Source: UBA6382 sp963617965 (GTDB lineage: Bacteria; Bacteroidota; Bacteroidia; Bacteroidales; Bacteroidaceae). Taken from it: DNA of 61,665 nucleotides. Shown piece after piece: positions 44,147 to 53,472 of the stretch. Where the stretch lies: positions 1 through 61,665 of the forward strand of contig CAVEQO010000011.1 in assembly GCA_963617965.1 (NCBI GenBank), given 5' to 3'. Each line of letters opens with the position of its first letter. Position 1 is the stretch's first letter. The position numbers and the translations under genes are program-made. Under the pieces are notes generated by a model. The model made no database searches and was not told where the DNA came from. It saw only the letters and a list, made by a program, of their open reading frames with translations.

Positions 44147-45166
44147 TCATTTCTTGTTCAGTGCGAGGTCAACGTTGACGGCGCACGCAACGGAGCAACC
44201 GACCATCGGGTTGTTGCCGATGCCAAGGAATCCCATCATTTCAACGTGTGCTGGAACGGAAGAAGAACCAGCGAACTGCGCATCAGAATGCATGCGTCCC
44301 AAAGTGTCCGTCATTCCATACGAAGCGGGTCCAGCCGCCATGTTGTCCGGATGGAGTGTACGACCCGTACCGCCGCCAGAAGCGACAGAGAAGTAAGCCT
44401 TGCCGGCACGAATACGCTCTTTCTTGTAAGTGCCAGCCACGGGATGCTGGAAACGTGTCGGGTTGGTTGAGTTGCCGGTTATCGAGACATCAACGTCTTC
44501 TTTCCACATGATGGCAACGCCTTCACGCACATCGTCGGCCCCATAGCAGTTGACTGCGGAGCGCGGGCCGTTTGAGTAGGCTATGCGCTTGACCTCCTTG
44601 AGCTCGCCAGTGAAATAGTCGAACTGTGTCTGGACGTATGTAAAGCCGTTGATGCGCGAGATAATCATAGCGGCATCCTTTCCGAGACCATTGAGAATGC
44701 AGCGGAGAGGCTTGTCGGCCGGTCTCGACTTGTTTGCCATCTGGGCAATCTTGATGGCGCCTTCAGCTGCGGCAAAAGACTCGTGTCCTGCAAGAAAAGC
44801 AAAGCACTTGGTCTCCGGCGTAAGCAGACGGGCAGCCAGTTCGCCATGGCCAATGCCGACCTTGCGGTCATCAGCTACCGAGCCCGGAATGCAGAAAGAC
44901 TGAAGCCCCTCGCCTATGTAATTGGCGGCCTCCACCGCATCCTTCGCCTTTTCCTTGAGAGCGATAGCCGTGCCCACAACGTAAGCCCACTTGGCGTTCT
45001 CAAAACAAATCATCTGTGTTTCTTCACATGTCTTATACGGATCAAGACCTGCTGTCTCGCAGATCTGGTTTGCCTCTTCCACGGAAGCTATGCCGTGCTT
45101 ATTCAAACAAGCGAGGATCTGAGCCATGCGGCGATCCTGAGATTCAAATTTTACTTCGCGAATCAT
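44147..45166 (-). CDS. GGGtGRT protein
   Basis: The 339-residue protein contains SVASGGGTGRTLHPDNM at about 265-281, the motif for which the family is named, as well as IGHGELAARLL, FLAGHESFAAAEGAIKIAQ and conserved cysteines (CETAG, CFENAKW region, CGADDVREG-type stretch, VGCSVACAV). It has no signal peptide and should be cytoplasmic. The start is 20 bases after the stop of the NifU-like protein, and the two share a promoter and terminator. The family is found mostly in anaerobes. A role with iron-sulfur clusters or redox chemistry is inferred from the partner; no activity is established. Confidence 0.85.
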   Translation of the reverse strand: MIREVKFESQDRRMAQILACLNKHGIASVEEANQICETAGLDPYKTCEETQMICFENAKWAYVVGTAIALKEKAKDAVEAANYIGEGLQSFCIPGSVADDRKVGIGHGELAARLLTPETKCFAFLAGHESFAAAEGAIKIAQMANKSRPADKPLRCILNGLGKDAAMIISRINGFTYVQTQFDYFTGELKEVKRIAYSNGPRSAVNCYGADDVREGVAIMWKEDVDVSITGNSTNPTRFQHPVAGTYKKERIRAGKAYFSVASGGGTGRTLHPDNMAAGPASYGMTDTLGRMHSDAQFAGSSSVPAHVEMMGFLGIGNNPMVGCSVACAVNVDLALNKK

Positions 45167-45186
45167 AGTTATATCCTCCTTTTTTA

Positions 45187-45888
45187 TTATTCTTTACGTG
45201 GGTCAATTGATTTAACGGCTCCGTCTTCGGCCTTTGTGCGCCCGTAAGTGCCGGTTACGCTCTTGAGGGCTTCGTCTGCAGGAACTCCCTTCTTGATGGC
45301 ATCCATGAATTTACCCATATGCACAAACTCATAGCCGCAAACCTGATCGTCGGCATCAAGGAACATCTTGGTGATATATCCTTCCGTCAACTGGAGATAA
45401 CGTGTTCCCTTGACCTTTGTGCCATACAGCGTGCCGGTTTGGGATATAAGTCCCTTGCCAAGATCCTCCAGTCCGGCACCGATGGCAAGACCGCCCTCAG
45501 AGAAGGCAGACTGCGTGCGGCCATAAACGATCTGCAGGAAGAGCTCGCGCATCGCAGTGTTGATGGCATCGCATACAAGGTCGGTATTAAGGGCTTCAAG
45601 GATTGTCTTGCCGGGAAGTATCTCCGACGCCATTGCGGCAGAGTGTGTCATGCCTGAGCATCCGATCGTTTCAACAAGGGCTTCTTCAATGATGCCGTTC
45701 TTTACGTTAAGCGTAAGCTTGCAGGCTCCTTGCTGGGGCGCACACCAACCCACACCGTGGGTAAGGCCGGAAATGTCTTTAATTTCTTTGGACTGAATCC
45801 ACTTGCCCTCTTCCGGGATTGGAGCAGGACCGTGATTGGGGCCTTTGGCAACGACACACATGTCGTTAATTTCCTTTGTGTAAATCAT
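45187..45888 (-). CDS. NifU-like iron-sulfur scaffold-type protein, partner of GGGtGRT
   Basis: The 233-residue protein has a NifU N-terminal-type domain: WCAPQQGACKLTLNVKNG, VETIGCSGMTHSAAMASEIL and the following helix match the cluster-holding fold, with Cys in the two expected places. The C-terminal third (GYITKMFLDADDQVCGYEF and SVTGTYGRTKAED) is specific to this group. It lacks the usual EDC motif position I would expect for a true third ligand, so cluster binding is uncertain. It is the first gene of a two-gene operon with its own TAATTTTG promoter. Confidence 0.8.
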   Translation of the reverse strand: MIYTKEINDMCVVAKGPNHGPAPIPEEGKWIQSKEIKDISGLTHGVGWCAPQQGACKLTLNVKNGIIEEALVETIGCSGMTHSAAMASEILPGKTILEALNTDLVCDAINTAMRELFLQIVYGRTQSAFSEGGLAIGAGLEDLGKGLISQTGTLYGTKVKGTRYLQLTEGYITKMFLDADDQVCGYEFVHMGKFMDAIKKGVPADEALKSVTGTYGRTKAEDGAVKSIDPRKE

Positions 45889-45938
45889 ATTGTTAAAAAA
45901 TAAGTGTAGAAATAATTCGGTCTTCCTTTTGCTGTATG

Positions 45939-45946
45939 CAAAATTA
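45939..45946 (-). promoter_or_regulatory. Promoter -7 box of the NifU-like/GGGtGRT operon
   Basis: The minus strand reads TAATTTTG, 51 bases before the start of the NifU-like gene. Confidence 0.5.
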
Positions 45947-46019
45947 AACTTTTCCGACCTCAGAAAGAAATAATTTTACACACTTTTTCCGTCAAATCAT
46001 GCCAAACAAAACAAATTGG

Positions 46020-46667
46020 TCAAAAAAAGCACGCCAGAAACAACGACAGCAGCAAAAAAGCAACATAGGATATCAAACTCACAACCAAGATGCTACTGTC
46101 TTTGTCTGAAACAAGTACTCCTCCGCACCTGACATACAGCTTGTGTACAAAAAATCCAACAAGAGCACCAAAACAAAGCCCTACGACCACGTCACCAAAA
46201 TAGTGGACTCCCAAGTATATGCGCGACCAGCAATTCACAAGAGTGAACAGCCAAAACATACAGGCAAGAGCCTTGCCTCTGACAAGACCGCATAAAAACA
46301 CGGCCACGCTGCATGTGTTGGCAGCGTGGCTTGAAAAGAAACCGTAACTGCCTCCGCGATATTCGTTGACCACATCGACCGCATACATTATACCGGGATT
46401 GCGCGACGGTCTCCATCTCTCCACCAAAGGCTTGAACACTCCCGAAGACACAGCGTCGGCTACAAGCACACACAAAAGCACAGAACCAAGGGCAAGGAGC
46501 ATTGTCTTCAATCCGCAGTTCCTGTAAACGTACCAGAAGAGAAACGCCCCGAGAGGAATCCAAGCAACCGTACTTGTAACAATCAGCGCGAAAGCGTCCA
46601 GCAGTATGGAATGGCTTCCATTGACAGCCAATGTCATAAATGAGTCTGAAGCAAGAACGTCTTCCAT
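46020..46667 (-). CDS. PAP2-family membrane phosphatase
   Basis: From ATG 46667 the protein has 215 residues with about five to six membrane helices. The three phosphatase motifs are seen: KPLVERWRPSRNP, SSHAAN and SRIYLGVHYFGDVVVG. Such enzymes dephosphorylate lipid phosphates such as undecaprenyl pyrophosphate, phosphatidic acid or lipid A. The substrate cannot be told. A TTG at 46682 is an alternative start. It is the last gene of the uvrD-rlmD group, 23 bases after the unknown gene. Confidence 0.88.
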   Translation of the reverse strand: MEDVLASDSFMTLAVNGSHSILLDAFALIVTSTVAWIPLGAFLFWYVYRNCGLKTMLLALGSVLLCVLVADAVSSGVFKPLVERWRPSRNPGIMYAVDVVNEYRGGSYGFFSSHAANTCSVAVFLCGLVRGKALACMFWLFTLVNCWSRIYLGVHYFGDVVVGLCFGALVGFFVHKLYVRCGGVLVSDKDSSILVVSLISYVAFLLLSLFLACFF

Positions 46668-46690
46668 TATTCCAGCAAGCAATAAAGAAT

Positions 46691-47401
46691 TTATATACAG
46701 GTGATTATTTCAACAAAATTAGAGTAATTGTTTTCAATGCGCGAGAGTTCGTAGGAGCGTACCCGCAAGGAGAAACCGCCATGCTCTCCGCCCAAGCCAA
46801 AATATTCTTTCATGACGCTCACAAAATTATAAGCAGTCGGAGTGCCTCGTTTCACAATGCACTTCAGACATTCTTCTGTCCTGCCGGCAGGCAGATCGCT
46901 CTGTTTCATCAGGCGAAACAAGGCAAAGTAGCAGGCTGCCGACTCTGCGCTGGAGGTCAGATAGCGCAATTTAAGGTTCGTGTCATCGCCACAGAATGCT
47001 TCAAGCACTAATTCCGCCTCTTCATACGTGGACAGCTGCGGCAACAGCATCTGCAAGGTTTTCTGCCGGTCAATACTCGTTTCTGACTGGCGGCACGAAT
47101 TGGCAAAGGAAAGGAAGTCTGGCGCATCAAACGACACAGTGCCTTTCCTGTAGTTGGCGACAGCAGCTTTCAGAAATGTCTTCAGATATGCCTTTGTGTC
47201 CGTTCGGGCAATACCGGCAAAGCATTGCCAATAGGAGACATTGTCCAAAGTTGTCAGGACGCGTTCCGCAAGCACATAGGACGCAATGCGAAATCCAGAA
47301 TTGCTGAGACCGCTCAGATAATCCCGCATCTGCCGCCATTCCCTTTTTCCGGCAAGAACCAGCAGACGGCTGGCTATCACAGGATCGTAATGCTTTTCCA
47401 T
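46691..47401 (-). CDS. Protein of unknown function, helical
   Basis: I do not recognise this 236-residue protein. It starts MEKHYDPVIASRLLVLAGKR one base after the rlmD stop, so it is translationally coupled to rlmD. It has no signal peptide or membrane helix and is rich in helical segments (LKTFLKAAVANYRKG, LQMLLPQLSTYEEAELVLEAF, AACYFALFRLMKQSD), perhaps an alpha-solenoid. An upstream frame of 12 codons overlaps rlmD and is not used. It could help rRNA modification or be a neighbour by chance. Confidence 0.6.
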   Translation of the reverse strand: MEKHYDPVIASRLLVLAGKREWRQMRDYLSGLSNSGFRIASYVLAERVLTTLDNVSYWQCFAGIARTDTKAYLKTFLKAAVANYRKGTVSFDAPDFLSFANSCRQSETSIDRQKTLQMLLPQLSTYEEAELVLEAFCGDDTNLKLRYLTSSAESAACYFALFRLMKQSDLPAGRTEECLKCIVKRGTPTAYNFVSVMKEYFGLGGEHGGFSLRVRSYELSRIENNYSNFVEIITCI

Positions 47402-47402
47402 G

Positions 47403-48824
47403 CTATTGTCTTCTTTCAAGCAACACCACATTCTCAATATGATGGGTGTGCGGAAACATGTCCACAGGCTGATAGGCCATCACCTTATACTTCGGGTCAA
47501 GCAGTTGGAGATCACGGGCCTGAGTGGCCGGATTGCAACTGACATATACAATCTTTTGGGGAGCGGCATTCATGATCGCCTCCACAACGTCTCCGTGCAT
47601 TCCGGCTCTCGGCGGGTCTGTTATCACGACATCAGGTTTCCCGTACGAACTTATGAAGTCCGATGTAAGCACATCTTTCATGTCGCCGGCTACAAAACTC
47701 GTGTTGCCGATACCGTTCAGAGCGGAGTTGGTTTTTGCATCCTCAATGGCATCCGCCACATACTCTATCCCAACCACCTTATGCGCACCGCGGGCAATGA
47801 AATTGGCAATGGTTCCCGTGCCTGTATAGAGATCGTAGACAAGTTCACTGCCCGTGAGGGCCGCAAACTCACGCACCACCTTGTACAGCACGTATGCCTG
47901 GTCGTTGTTTGTCTGATAGAAACTCTTCGGCCCCACTTTGAATTTGAGGTCTTCCATCAGCTCGTAGACAAAACCACTGCCTTTGTATATATTCACATCC
48001 AGGTCTCCGATAGTGTCGTTGCATTTAAGATTGTTGACCCATACGATAGTGGAGAGCTCCGGGAAAGTGTCAGAAAGGAATTTCATGACAGACTGCGCCT
48101 GCGCCTCCTCCTCTGCACATGTAAAGTGGAACTGCATCGTCAACATCACCTCACCGGAATTGGATGTGCGGAACATCATGTCACGCAAGACCCCCTCCTG
48201 CTTCCTCAAATCAAAAAACCGGACGTTGTGATCTATGGCAAAAGCCCTCACCCCGTTTCTGACACGGTTTTGAAGATCATCCATAAGATGGCACTCCGTT
48301 ATGTCCAACACTTTGTCAAAGGCACCGGGTATATGGAAGCCCACGGCATTCATCTGGTCATATTTCAGATCCTGACTGATTTCTTCCTCCGTAAGCCAGC
48401 GTTTGTTGGAAAAGCTGAACTCAAGTTTATTGCGGTAGCACAGAGTCTTTCCGCTCCCCAAAATGGGCGAGACCTCAGGCAAGTCTATCTTCCCTATGCG
48501 CGACAAGGTGTCCACAACCTGTTTTTGTTTGTAGAACAGTTGTCTGTCATATTTCAGACATTGCCACTTGCAACCGCCACATACGCCGAAATGCCTGCAC
48601 ACGGGAGTCACACGGTCTGCACTTTCCTTGCGTATCCTGACGGCCTTTGCCTCCATGAAACTGTGTTTTTTGCGCGTTACCTGCAAGTCCACCACGTCGC
48701 CAGGCACCACAAAAGGGACAAAGACAACCATGTCGTCTACCCTCGCCAAAGCCTTGCCTTCTGCGGCAAGAGCCGTTATTTCTATTTCCTCCAACAACGG
48801 AAGAGCTTTTTTGCTTCGACCCAT
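47403..48824 (-). CDS. rlmD: 23S rRNA (uracil-C5)-methyltransferase, RlmD type
   Basis: The 473-residue enzyme methylates a uridine of 23S rRNA (U1939 in E. coli). An N-terminal TRAM domain (about 10-65) is followed by the iron-sulfur site CRHFGVCGGCKWQC, the SAM-binding fold (LVYDLYTGTGTIANFIA, DPPRAGMHGDVVEAI) and the catalytic cysteine in VYVSCNPATQARDL. It starts at ATG 48824; a TTG just before it is not needed. RlmD or a close relative (RlmC, TrmA) is possible, but the four-cysteine site favours RlmD or RlmC. Confidence 0.88.
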   Translation of the reverse strand: MGRSKKALPLLEEIEITALAAEGKALARVDDMVVFVPFVVPGDVVDLQVTRKKHSFMEAKAVRIRKESADRVTPVCRHFGVCGGCKWQCLKYDRQLFYKQKQVVDTLSRIGKIDLPEVSPILGSGKTLCYRNKLEFSFSNKRWLTEEEISQDLKYDQMNAVGFHIPGAFDKVLDITECHLMDDLQNRVRNGVRAFAIDHNVRFFDLRKQEGVLRDMMFRTSNSGEVMLTMQFHFTCAEEEAQAQSVMKFLSDTFPELSTIVWVNNLKCNDTIGDLDVNIYKGSGFVYELMEDLKFKVGPKSFYQTNNDQAYVLYKVVREFAALTGSELVYDLYTGTGTIANFIARGAHKVVGIEYVADAIEDAKTNSALNGIGNTSFVAGDMKDVLTSDFISSYGKPDVVITDPPRAGMHGDVVEAIMNAAPQKIVYVSCNPATQARDLQLLDPKYKVMAYQPVDMFPHTHHIENVVLLERRQ

Positions 48825-48892
48825 CAATCCTTGTTGTGTATTGTTGTTTGTATTCTCATCCGTTTTCCTGCCGTTCAGATTCCGCCAAGTCT

Positions 48893-51208
48893 TTATGACA
48901 AGACTCTGAGTTTGGCGTACTTAAGCAGGAGCTTCTTTTCTCCAAAATTCTTGAAGTCTATGACGGCGCTACGCCCCGCCGCACCGTCGTCAACGGCTTT
49001 TACGACACCGACACCAAACTTGGAGTGCTCAACCGTCCTGCCCACAGCTATATTGCCATTGGGAATCGCGGCGCTGTCTTCCGGCAAAAGATTTGCTCTT
49101 AGGCGTGTCAGCCGTCTGTCTGCGCAGTTGCCGCCAGCACAGCATTTCGGCGCCGTTGTGCGGGCAGGCTTGTCATCAAAGTCAAAGAACGAGGCCCTGA
49201 CTTTTTCCGCACCTCTGTCAAGGCTTGATTTTTCACGTTTAACGTACCGGCTGTCAATATCCTGCAGAAACCGGCTCGGTTCATAATAGTCTGACTTACC
49301 GAATCTGAAACGAATTTTCGCATACGACAGGAAACACATTTTCCTTGCGCGCGTCATTGCCACAAAAAACAGCCGCCTTTCCTCCTCTATTTCCCTATCA
49401 GAAAAACACCGCATATTCGGGAACAGTCCCTCTTCCATCCCCGTCACGAAAACCACATCAAACTCAAGTCCTTTTGCTATGTGAACTGTCATCAGACTGA
49501 CAGCGTTTCCGTCCGTCACCTTTTTGTCAGAATCGGTAAGAAGGGAGATCTCACTCATGTAGTCTATCAGGAAAACAGCATTTTCGTTACCCTCCTCACG
49601 CTGCGAATCCACAAACTGGCTCATGCCGCTAAGGAGAGAAGAGTAGTTGTCAAGCACCTCGCGCCCACCGCTGCTCAAATCGGATTGGACCAATGCCATC
49701 AGCCCGCTTTCCTTCAATATCAGTTGCCCCATCTGATAAGCGTCCTGTGACTGCGCCTCGTCCCTAAACCTTTCGACAAGCTGCGAAAATGCAAGCAACT
49801 TGTCTTTTGTTCCCCTGTTGACATCAAGCCCGTAGAGGTCCGGCTGTTGGACAACAAGCCACGGGGCCACGCCGTGTTCGTGTGCGCACCCGAAAACTTT
49901 GTCAACAGTGGTGTTGCCTATGCCACGCACGGGACGGTTGATGACACGCCGCAAGGCTTCCTCGTCGTGCGGGTTGACAACCAGACGCAGATAAGCGAGC
50001 ACGTCGCGTATCTCTTTCTGGTCGTAAAACGAAATACTGCCGTAAATGACACATGGAACATCACGTTTGCGCATGGTTTCCTCGATAATGCGGCTTTGCC
50101 CGTTAGTCCTGTACAGAACGGCCATGTCCGAATACTTGACTCCTTTGCCGTGCAGGGCTTTTATCTTGCGGCAGATTGTCTCGCCCTCTTCAACATCGCT
50201 TGTCAGCCCTGTCAACACAACCGGCGATCCGACTTCATTGTCAGAATAGATGTCTTTCCTTATCTGGAACTTGTTCTTCTTTATCAGACTGTTGGCGGCA
50301 TTCACGATATTCTGTGTTGAACGATAGTTTTTCTCCAGACGGAAAACACGCGTCCCCTCATAGTCCTTGTCAAAGTTCAGAATGTTGTCCAGCCGGGCGC
50401 CACGGAAGCCGTAAATACTCTGCGCATCATCGCCTACCACACTTATCCTCTGGTTCTTGCCAGCCAATTGTCTCAGAATGGCAAATTGGGCAAAATTGGT
50501 GTCTTGATATTCGTCGACAAGGATATGGCCAAACCTGTTCACGTAACTATCTTTCACTTCCGGATAGCACTCAAACAGCACGTAGGTGAACAACAGCAGG
50601 TCGTCAAAATCCATGGCGTTGGCCGCATGGCATCTTCGGAAATATTCGGCATATATCTCACCCAAGCAGGGGACGTTGTCACCGCTGTCACGTTCTGCAT
50701 ACGTCTTGCTTTCGCGATACTCGTTCGGGGCAACAAGACGGTTCTTTGCCTCGGAAATCCTTTCGGCCAAATACGAAGGCTTGTATACCTTGTCATCCAA
50801 TCCCCACTCTTTGACGATGGCTTTCAGCAAACTTGTCGTATCGGAGGGCTGGTAGATGGTATAGTTGGGAGAGAAACCGAACACATGCGCCTCCTTGCGC
50901 AGAATACGGCTGAAAACCGAATGGAACGTACCCATCCACAAAGAACCGGACTTCGTGTGGCCGACAATCTTCTCTATGCGCTGGCGCATCTCCCGCGCAG
51001 CCTTGTTGGTGAACGTAAGTGCCAAAATATTGTACGGCTCCACACCGGAAGATATCAGATACGCAATCTTGGCCGTCAACACCGTCGTCTTTCCCGAACC
51101 CGCACCCGCCACTATCAACGACGGCCCATCAATGTATTTCACTGCCGACAACTGCTGTTCGTTGAGTGACGAAAGGTATTGCGGACTGTTTTCGGCTGCG
51201 AGCATCAT
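48893..51208 (-). CDS. ATP-dependent DNA helicase, UvrD/PcrA type
   Basis: From ATG 51208 the protein has 771 residues (an ATG three bases on is equally good). It is a superfamily 1A helicase for repair and replication. Motif I is GAGSGKTTVLTAKIA, II HILVDEYQDTN, III RISVVGDDAQSIYGFRGA, then IV-VI ending TRARKMCFLSYA. The C-terminal part has the PcrA-type Tudor-like tail VGRTVEHSKFGVGVVKAVDD. The frame is open 78 codons further upstream, but that part is not family-like and covers the promoter. rlmD starts 68 bases downstream. Confidence 0.93.
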   Translation of the reverse strand: MMLAAENSPQYLSSLNEQQLSAVKYIDGPSLIVAGAGSGKTTVLTAKIAYLISSGVEPYNILALTFTNKAAREMRQRIEKIVGHTKSGSLWMGTFHSVFSRILRKEAHVFGFSPNYTIYQPSDTTSLLKAIVKEWGLDDKVYKPSYLAERISEAKNRLVAPNEYRESKTYAERDSGDNVPCLGEIYAEYFRRCHAANAMDFDDLLLFTYVLFECYPEVKDSYVNRFGHILVDEYQDTNFAQFAILRQLAGKNQRISVVGDDAQSIYGFRGARLDNILNFDKDYEGTRVFRLEKNYRSTQNIVNAANSLIKKNKFQIRKDIYSDNEVGSPVVLTGLTSDVEEGETICRKIKALHGKGVKYSDMAVLYRTNGQSRIIEETMRKRDVPCVIYGSISFYDQKEIRDVLAYLRLVVNPHDEEALRRVINRPVRGIGNTTVDKVFGCAHEHGVAPWLVVQQPDLYGLDVNRGTKDKLLAFSQLVERFRDEAQSQDAYQMGQLILKESGLMALVQSDLSSGGREVLDNYSSLLSGMSQFVDSQREEGNENAVFLIDYMSEISLLTDSDKKVTDGNAVSLMTVHIAKGLEFDVVFVTGMEEGLFPNMRCFSDREIEEERRLFFVAMTRARKMCFLSYAKIRFRFGKSDYYEPSRFLQDIDSRYVKREKSSLDRGAEKVRASFFDFDDKPARTTAPKCCAGGNCADRRLTRLRANLLPEDSAAIPNGNIAVGRTVEHSKFGVGVVKAVDDGAAGRSAVIDFKNFGEKKLLLKYAKLRVLS

Positions 51209-51324
51209 GACTGACAATGTTTTATCCTTGGAAAGAAGCAACAGACCATTCCGAAAAACGCGGTGTCCGACAAAGCTTTGGCTTTCTTCTGTGCCCCCGG
51301 ATAACCGAAAGAATGAATCCAATG

Positions 51325-51332
51325 CAAAAGTA
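51325..51332 (-). promoter_or_regulatory. uvrD promoter -7 box
   Basis: The minus strand reads TACTTTTG, 117 bases upstream of the uvrD start. It is divergent from the dxs promoter. Confidence 0.5.
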
Positions 51333-51442
51333 ACGATATTTTTGTAAAATCCGCATGCGGTACAGGGCTTTTTCAAGTGCCTTTTTCCACAAGCCGCCAC
51401 AATAAGTGCGGATTTTTTGGAACACGCATCAATTAATTTCAC

Positions 51443-51450
51443 TACTTTTG
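51443..51450 (+). promoter_or_regulatory. dxs promoter -7 box
   Basis: TACTTTTG matches TAnnTTTG, with TTTTTGG about 27 bases upstream. The leader to the GTG of dxs is about 85 bases and holds a small upstream ORF. Confidence 0.5.
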
Positions 51451-51487
51451 CAGCATACGCAAGTTCACGTGCGTACTTTCCGCAAGC

Positions 51488-51586
51488 ATGACGGAAGCCC
51501 CGTTACCGGCGGACCATTCACACAAAACTGATTTTTCCCGGTGGAAGACAACAACGACAGACCGCAATCATTGCTCAGCAACATAG
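51488..51586 (+). CDS. Possible upstream ORF overlapping the dxs start
   Basis: An ATG at 51488 opens 32 codons that end in TAG at 51586, 46 bases inside dxs and in a different frame. It lies in the dxs leader. It may regulate dxs translation or be chance; no family match is seen. Confidence 0.25.
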   Translation: MTEAPLPADHSHKTDFSRWKTTTTDRNHCSAT

Positions 51587-53472
51587 ACTCGCCCGCAGAC
51601 CTCCGCAAACTTGACTTGTCACAACTGCCACAGGTTTGCCGCGAGATCAGACAGCGTATCATTGAGGTGCTGTCAGAACACTCCGGGCATCTGGCATCAA
51701 GTTTGGGAGCCATAGAGATAACGGTAGCCCTACACTATGTTTTTGACACCCCGGAAGACCGTATCGTCTGGGATGTGGGACACCAGGCCTACGGCCACAA
51801 GATTCTGACAGGAAGACGGGACAGCTTTGCAACCAACCGGCAACTGGGGGGGCTCAAGCCTTTCCCGTCACCCGATGAAAGTATCTACGACACTTGCACC
51901 TGCGGACATGCGTCAAACTCCATCTCCATGGCGTTGGGCATGGACGTCGCAGCACGGCTGCAGGACAATGCCAAACGCAAGATCGTTGCCGTGATCGGCG
52001 ACGGGGCAATGAGCGGGGGGCTCGCCTTCGAGGGACTCAACAATGTCTCGTCAACCCCCAACAACCTCCTCATCGTGCTAAACGACAACAATATGAGTAT
52101 TGACCGCAGTGTGGGCGGAATGAAGCAATACCTCCTGAAACTGCAGACAAGCAATTTGTACAACAGTTTCCGTTTCAAGACAGCGAAAAAGTTCTCCGCG
52201 TTCGGGCTTCTGAACGAAAGCGGCAAGAATGCAATACTGCGGTTCAACAATTCCCTGAAATCGCTCATCACGAGACAGCAGAACATCTTTGAAGGTCTGA
52301 ACGTAAGGTATTTCGGACCGGCAGACGGTCATAATGTGGTGGAGCTGGTAGATACCCTAAGGCGAATCAAGGACATGACGGGACCGAAAATACTCCATAT
52401 CCATACAGTCAAAGGCAAAGGCTATGAGGCTGCCGAAAAAAACGCCACCCTATGGCATGCTCCGGGAAAATTCAACATAGAAACGGGCAAAATAATCTCC
52501 GACTCAAAGGACAGCAATGAACCGCCAAAGTTCCAGACCGTGTTTGGCGAAACGCTGCTGGAACTGGCAAAAGCCAACAGCCGCATTGTGGGAGTCACGC
52601 CCGCCATGCCTACCGGCTGCTCAATGGACATAATGATGAAGCAGCTGCCGGACAGGGTCTTTGACGTAGGCATTGCCGAAGGTCACGCTGTCACTTTCTC
52701 CGCCGGAATGGCAAAGGACGGACTGGTGCCTTTCTGCAACATCTATTCTTCTTTTGCCCAAAGGGCATACGACAATATAATCCACGATGTAGCCATCAGC
52801 AAGCTGAAGGTTGTAATCTGCCTTGACAGAGCCGGTTTGGTAGGAGAAGACGGCCCCACCCATCACGGGGCATTTGACATTGCATCGCTCCGCACGATAC
52901 CCAACCTTACAATCTGTTCTCCCATGGACGAGTCCGAGTTGCGCAACATGATGTATACCGCCCAGCTCGACAGCAGTTCCGGGCCGTGGATAATAAGGTA
53001 TCCGCGCGGTCGCGGGTCGCTGACAGACTGGCGCACTCCCATGCGGGAAACACCCCCCGGAACGGCCAGACTGCTATGCGACGGAAACGGCATCTGCGTG
53101 TTGTCGTACGGGACTGCGGGAGTTGATGTCCGCCGCGCAATGGCAACCATGTCCGCCGAAGACAGGGCAAAAGTCTGCCACTATGACATGCGCTTCGTCA
53201 AGCCGCTTGACGAGGATGCCCTTACCGTCATCGCCAAAAGGCACTACAGGAGAATTGTCACCGTTGAAGACGGCTCGCTGCAAGGAGGGTTTGGGGGAGC
53301 CGTGGCGGAATGGCTTGAAGATCACGGTGCAGATGTTCCGCTGACGAGGTTGGGACTGCCCGACAAGTTTGTAGAGCATGGCAAGGTGGAAGAACTGAAA
53401 CGGCTTGTCGGGCTTGATCCGGAGAGCATTGCGGAAACCCTGACAACAAGCATAAACGATTCGCAACAATGA
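51541..53472 (+). CDS. dxs: 1-deoxy-D-xylulose-5-phosphate synthase
   Basis: The 643-residue enzyme makes DXP from pyruvate and glyceraldehyde 3-phosphate, the first step of the MEP isoprenoid pathway. The TPP site is seen in GDGAMSGGLAFEGLNN and NDNNMSID, DRIVWDVGHQAYGHKIL holds the conserved His, and VGEDGPTHHGAFDIA is in the pyrimidine domain. A TGA lies 12 bases upstream in frame and no ATG is available, so GTG at 51541 (or TTG at 51571) must start it. Its stop overlaps the trkA start by four bases. Confidence 0.96.
   Translation: MEDNNDRPQSLLSNIDSPADLRKLDLSQLPQVCREIRQRIIEVLSEHSGHLASSLGAIEITVALHYVFDTPEDRIVWDVGHQAYGHKILTGRRDSFATNRQLGGLKPFPSPDESIYDTCTCGHASNSISMALGMDVAARLQDNAKRKIVAVIGDGAMSGGLAFEGLNNVSSTPNNLLIVLNDNNMSIDRSVGGMKQYLLKLQTSNLYNSFRFKTAKKFSAFGLLNESGKNAILRFNNSLKSLITRQQNIFEGLNVRYFGPADGHNVVELVDTLRRIKDMTGPKILHIHTVKGKGYEAAEKNATLWHAPGKFNIETGKIISDSKDSNEPPKFQTVFGETLLELAKANSRIVGVTPAMPTGCSMDIMMKQLPDRVFDVGIAEGHAVTFSAGMAKDGLVPFCNIYSSFAQRAYDNIIHDVAISKLKVVICLDRAGLVGEDGPTHHGAFDIASLRTIPNLTICSPMDESELRNMMYTAQLDSSSGPWIIRYPRGRGSLTDWRTPMRETPPGTARLLCDGNGICVLSYGTAGVDVRRAMATMSAEDRAKVCHYDMRFVKPLDEDALTVIAKRHYRRIVTVEDGSLQGGFGGAVAEWLEDHGADVPLTRLGLPDKFVEHGKVEELKRLVGLDPESIAETLTTSINDSQQ

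Noticed and set aside
47400..49286. 628-residue open frame on plus across rlmD and the end of uvrD
   Set aside because: Antisense to two genes with complete motifs; no domain or plausible product.
51209..51442. 78-codon N-terminal extension of the UvrD-like helicase
   Set aside because: It covers the probable uvrD promoter and has no likeness to the family; ATG 51208 gives the normal start.
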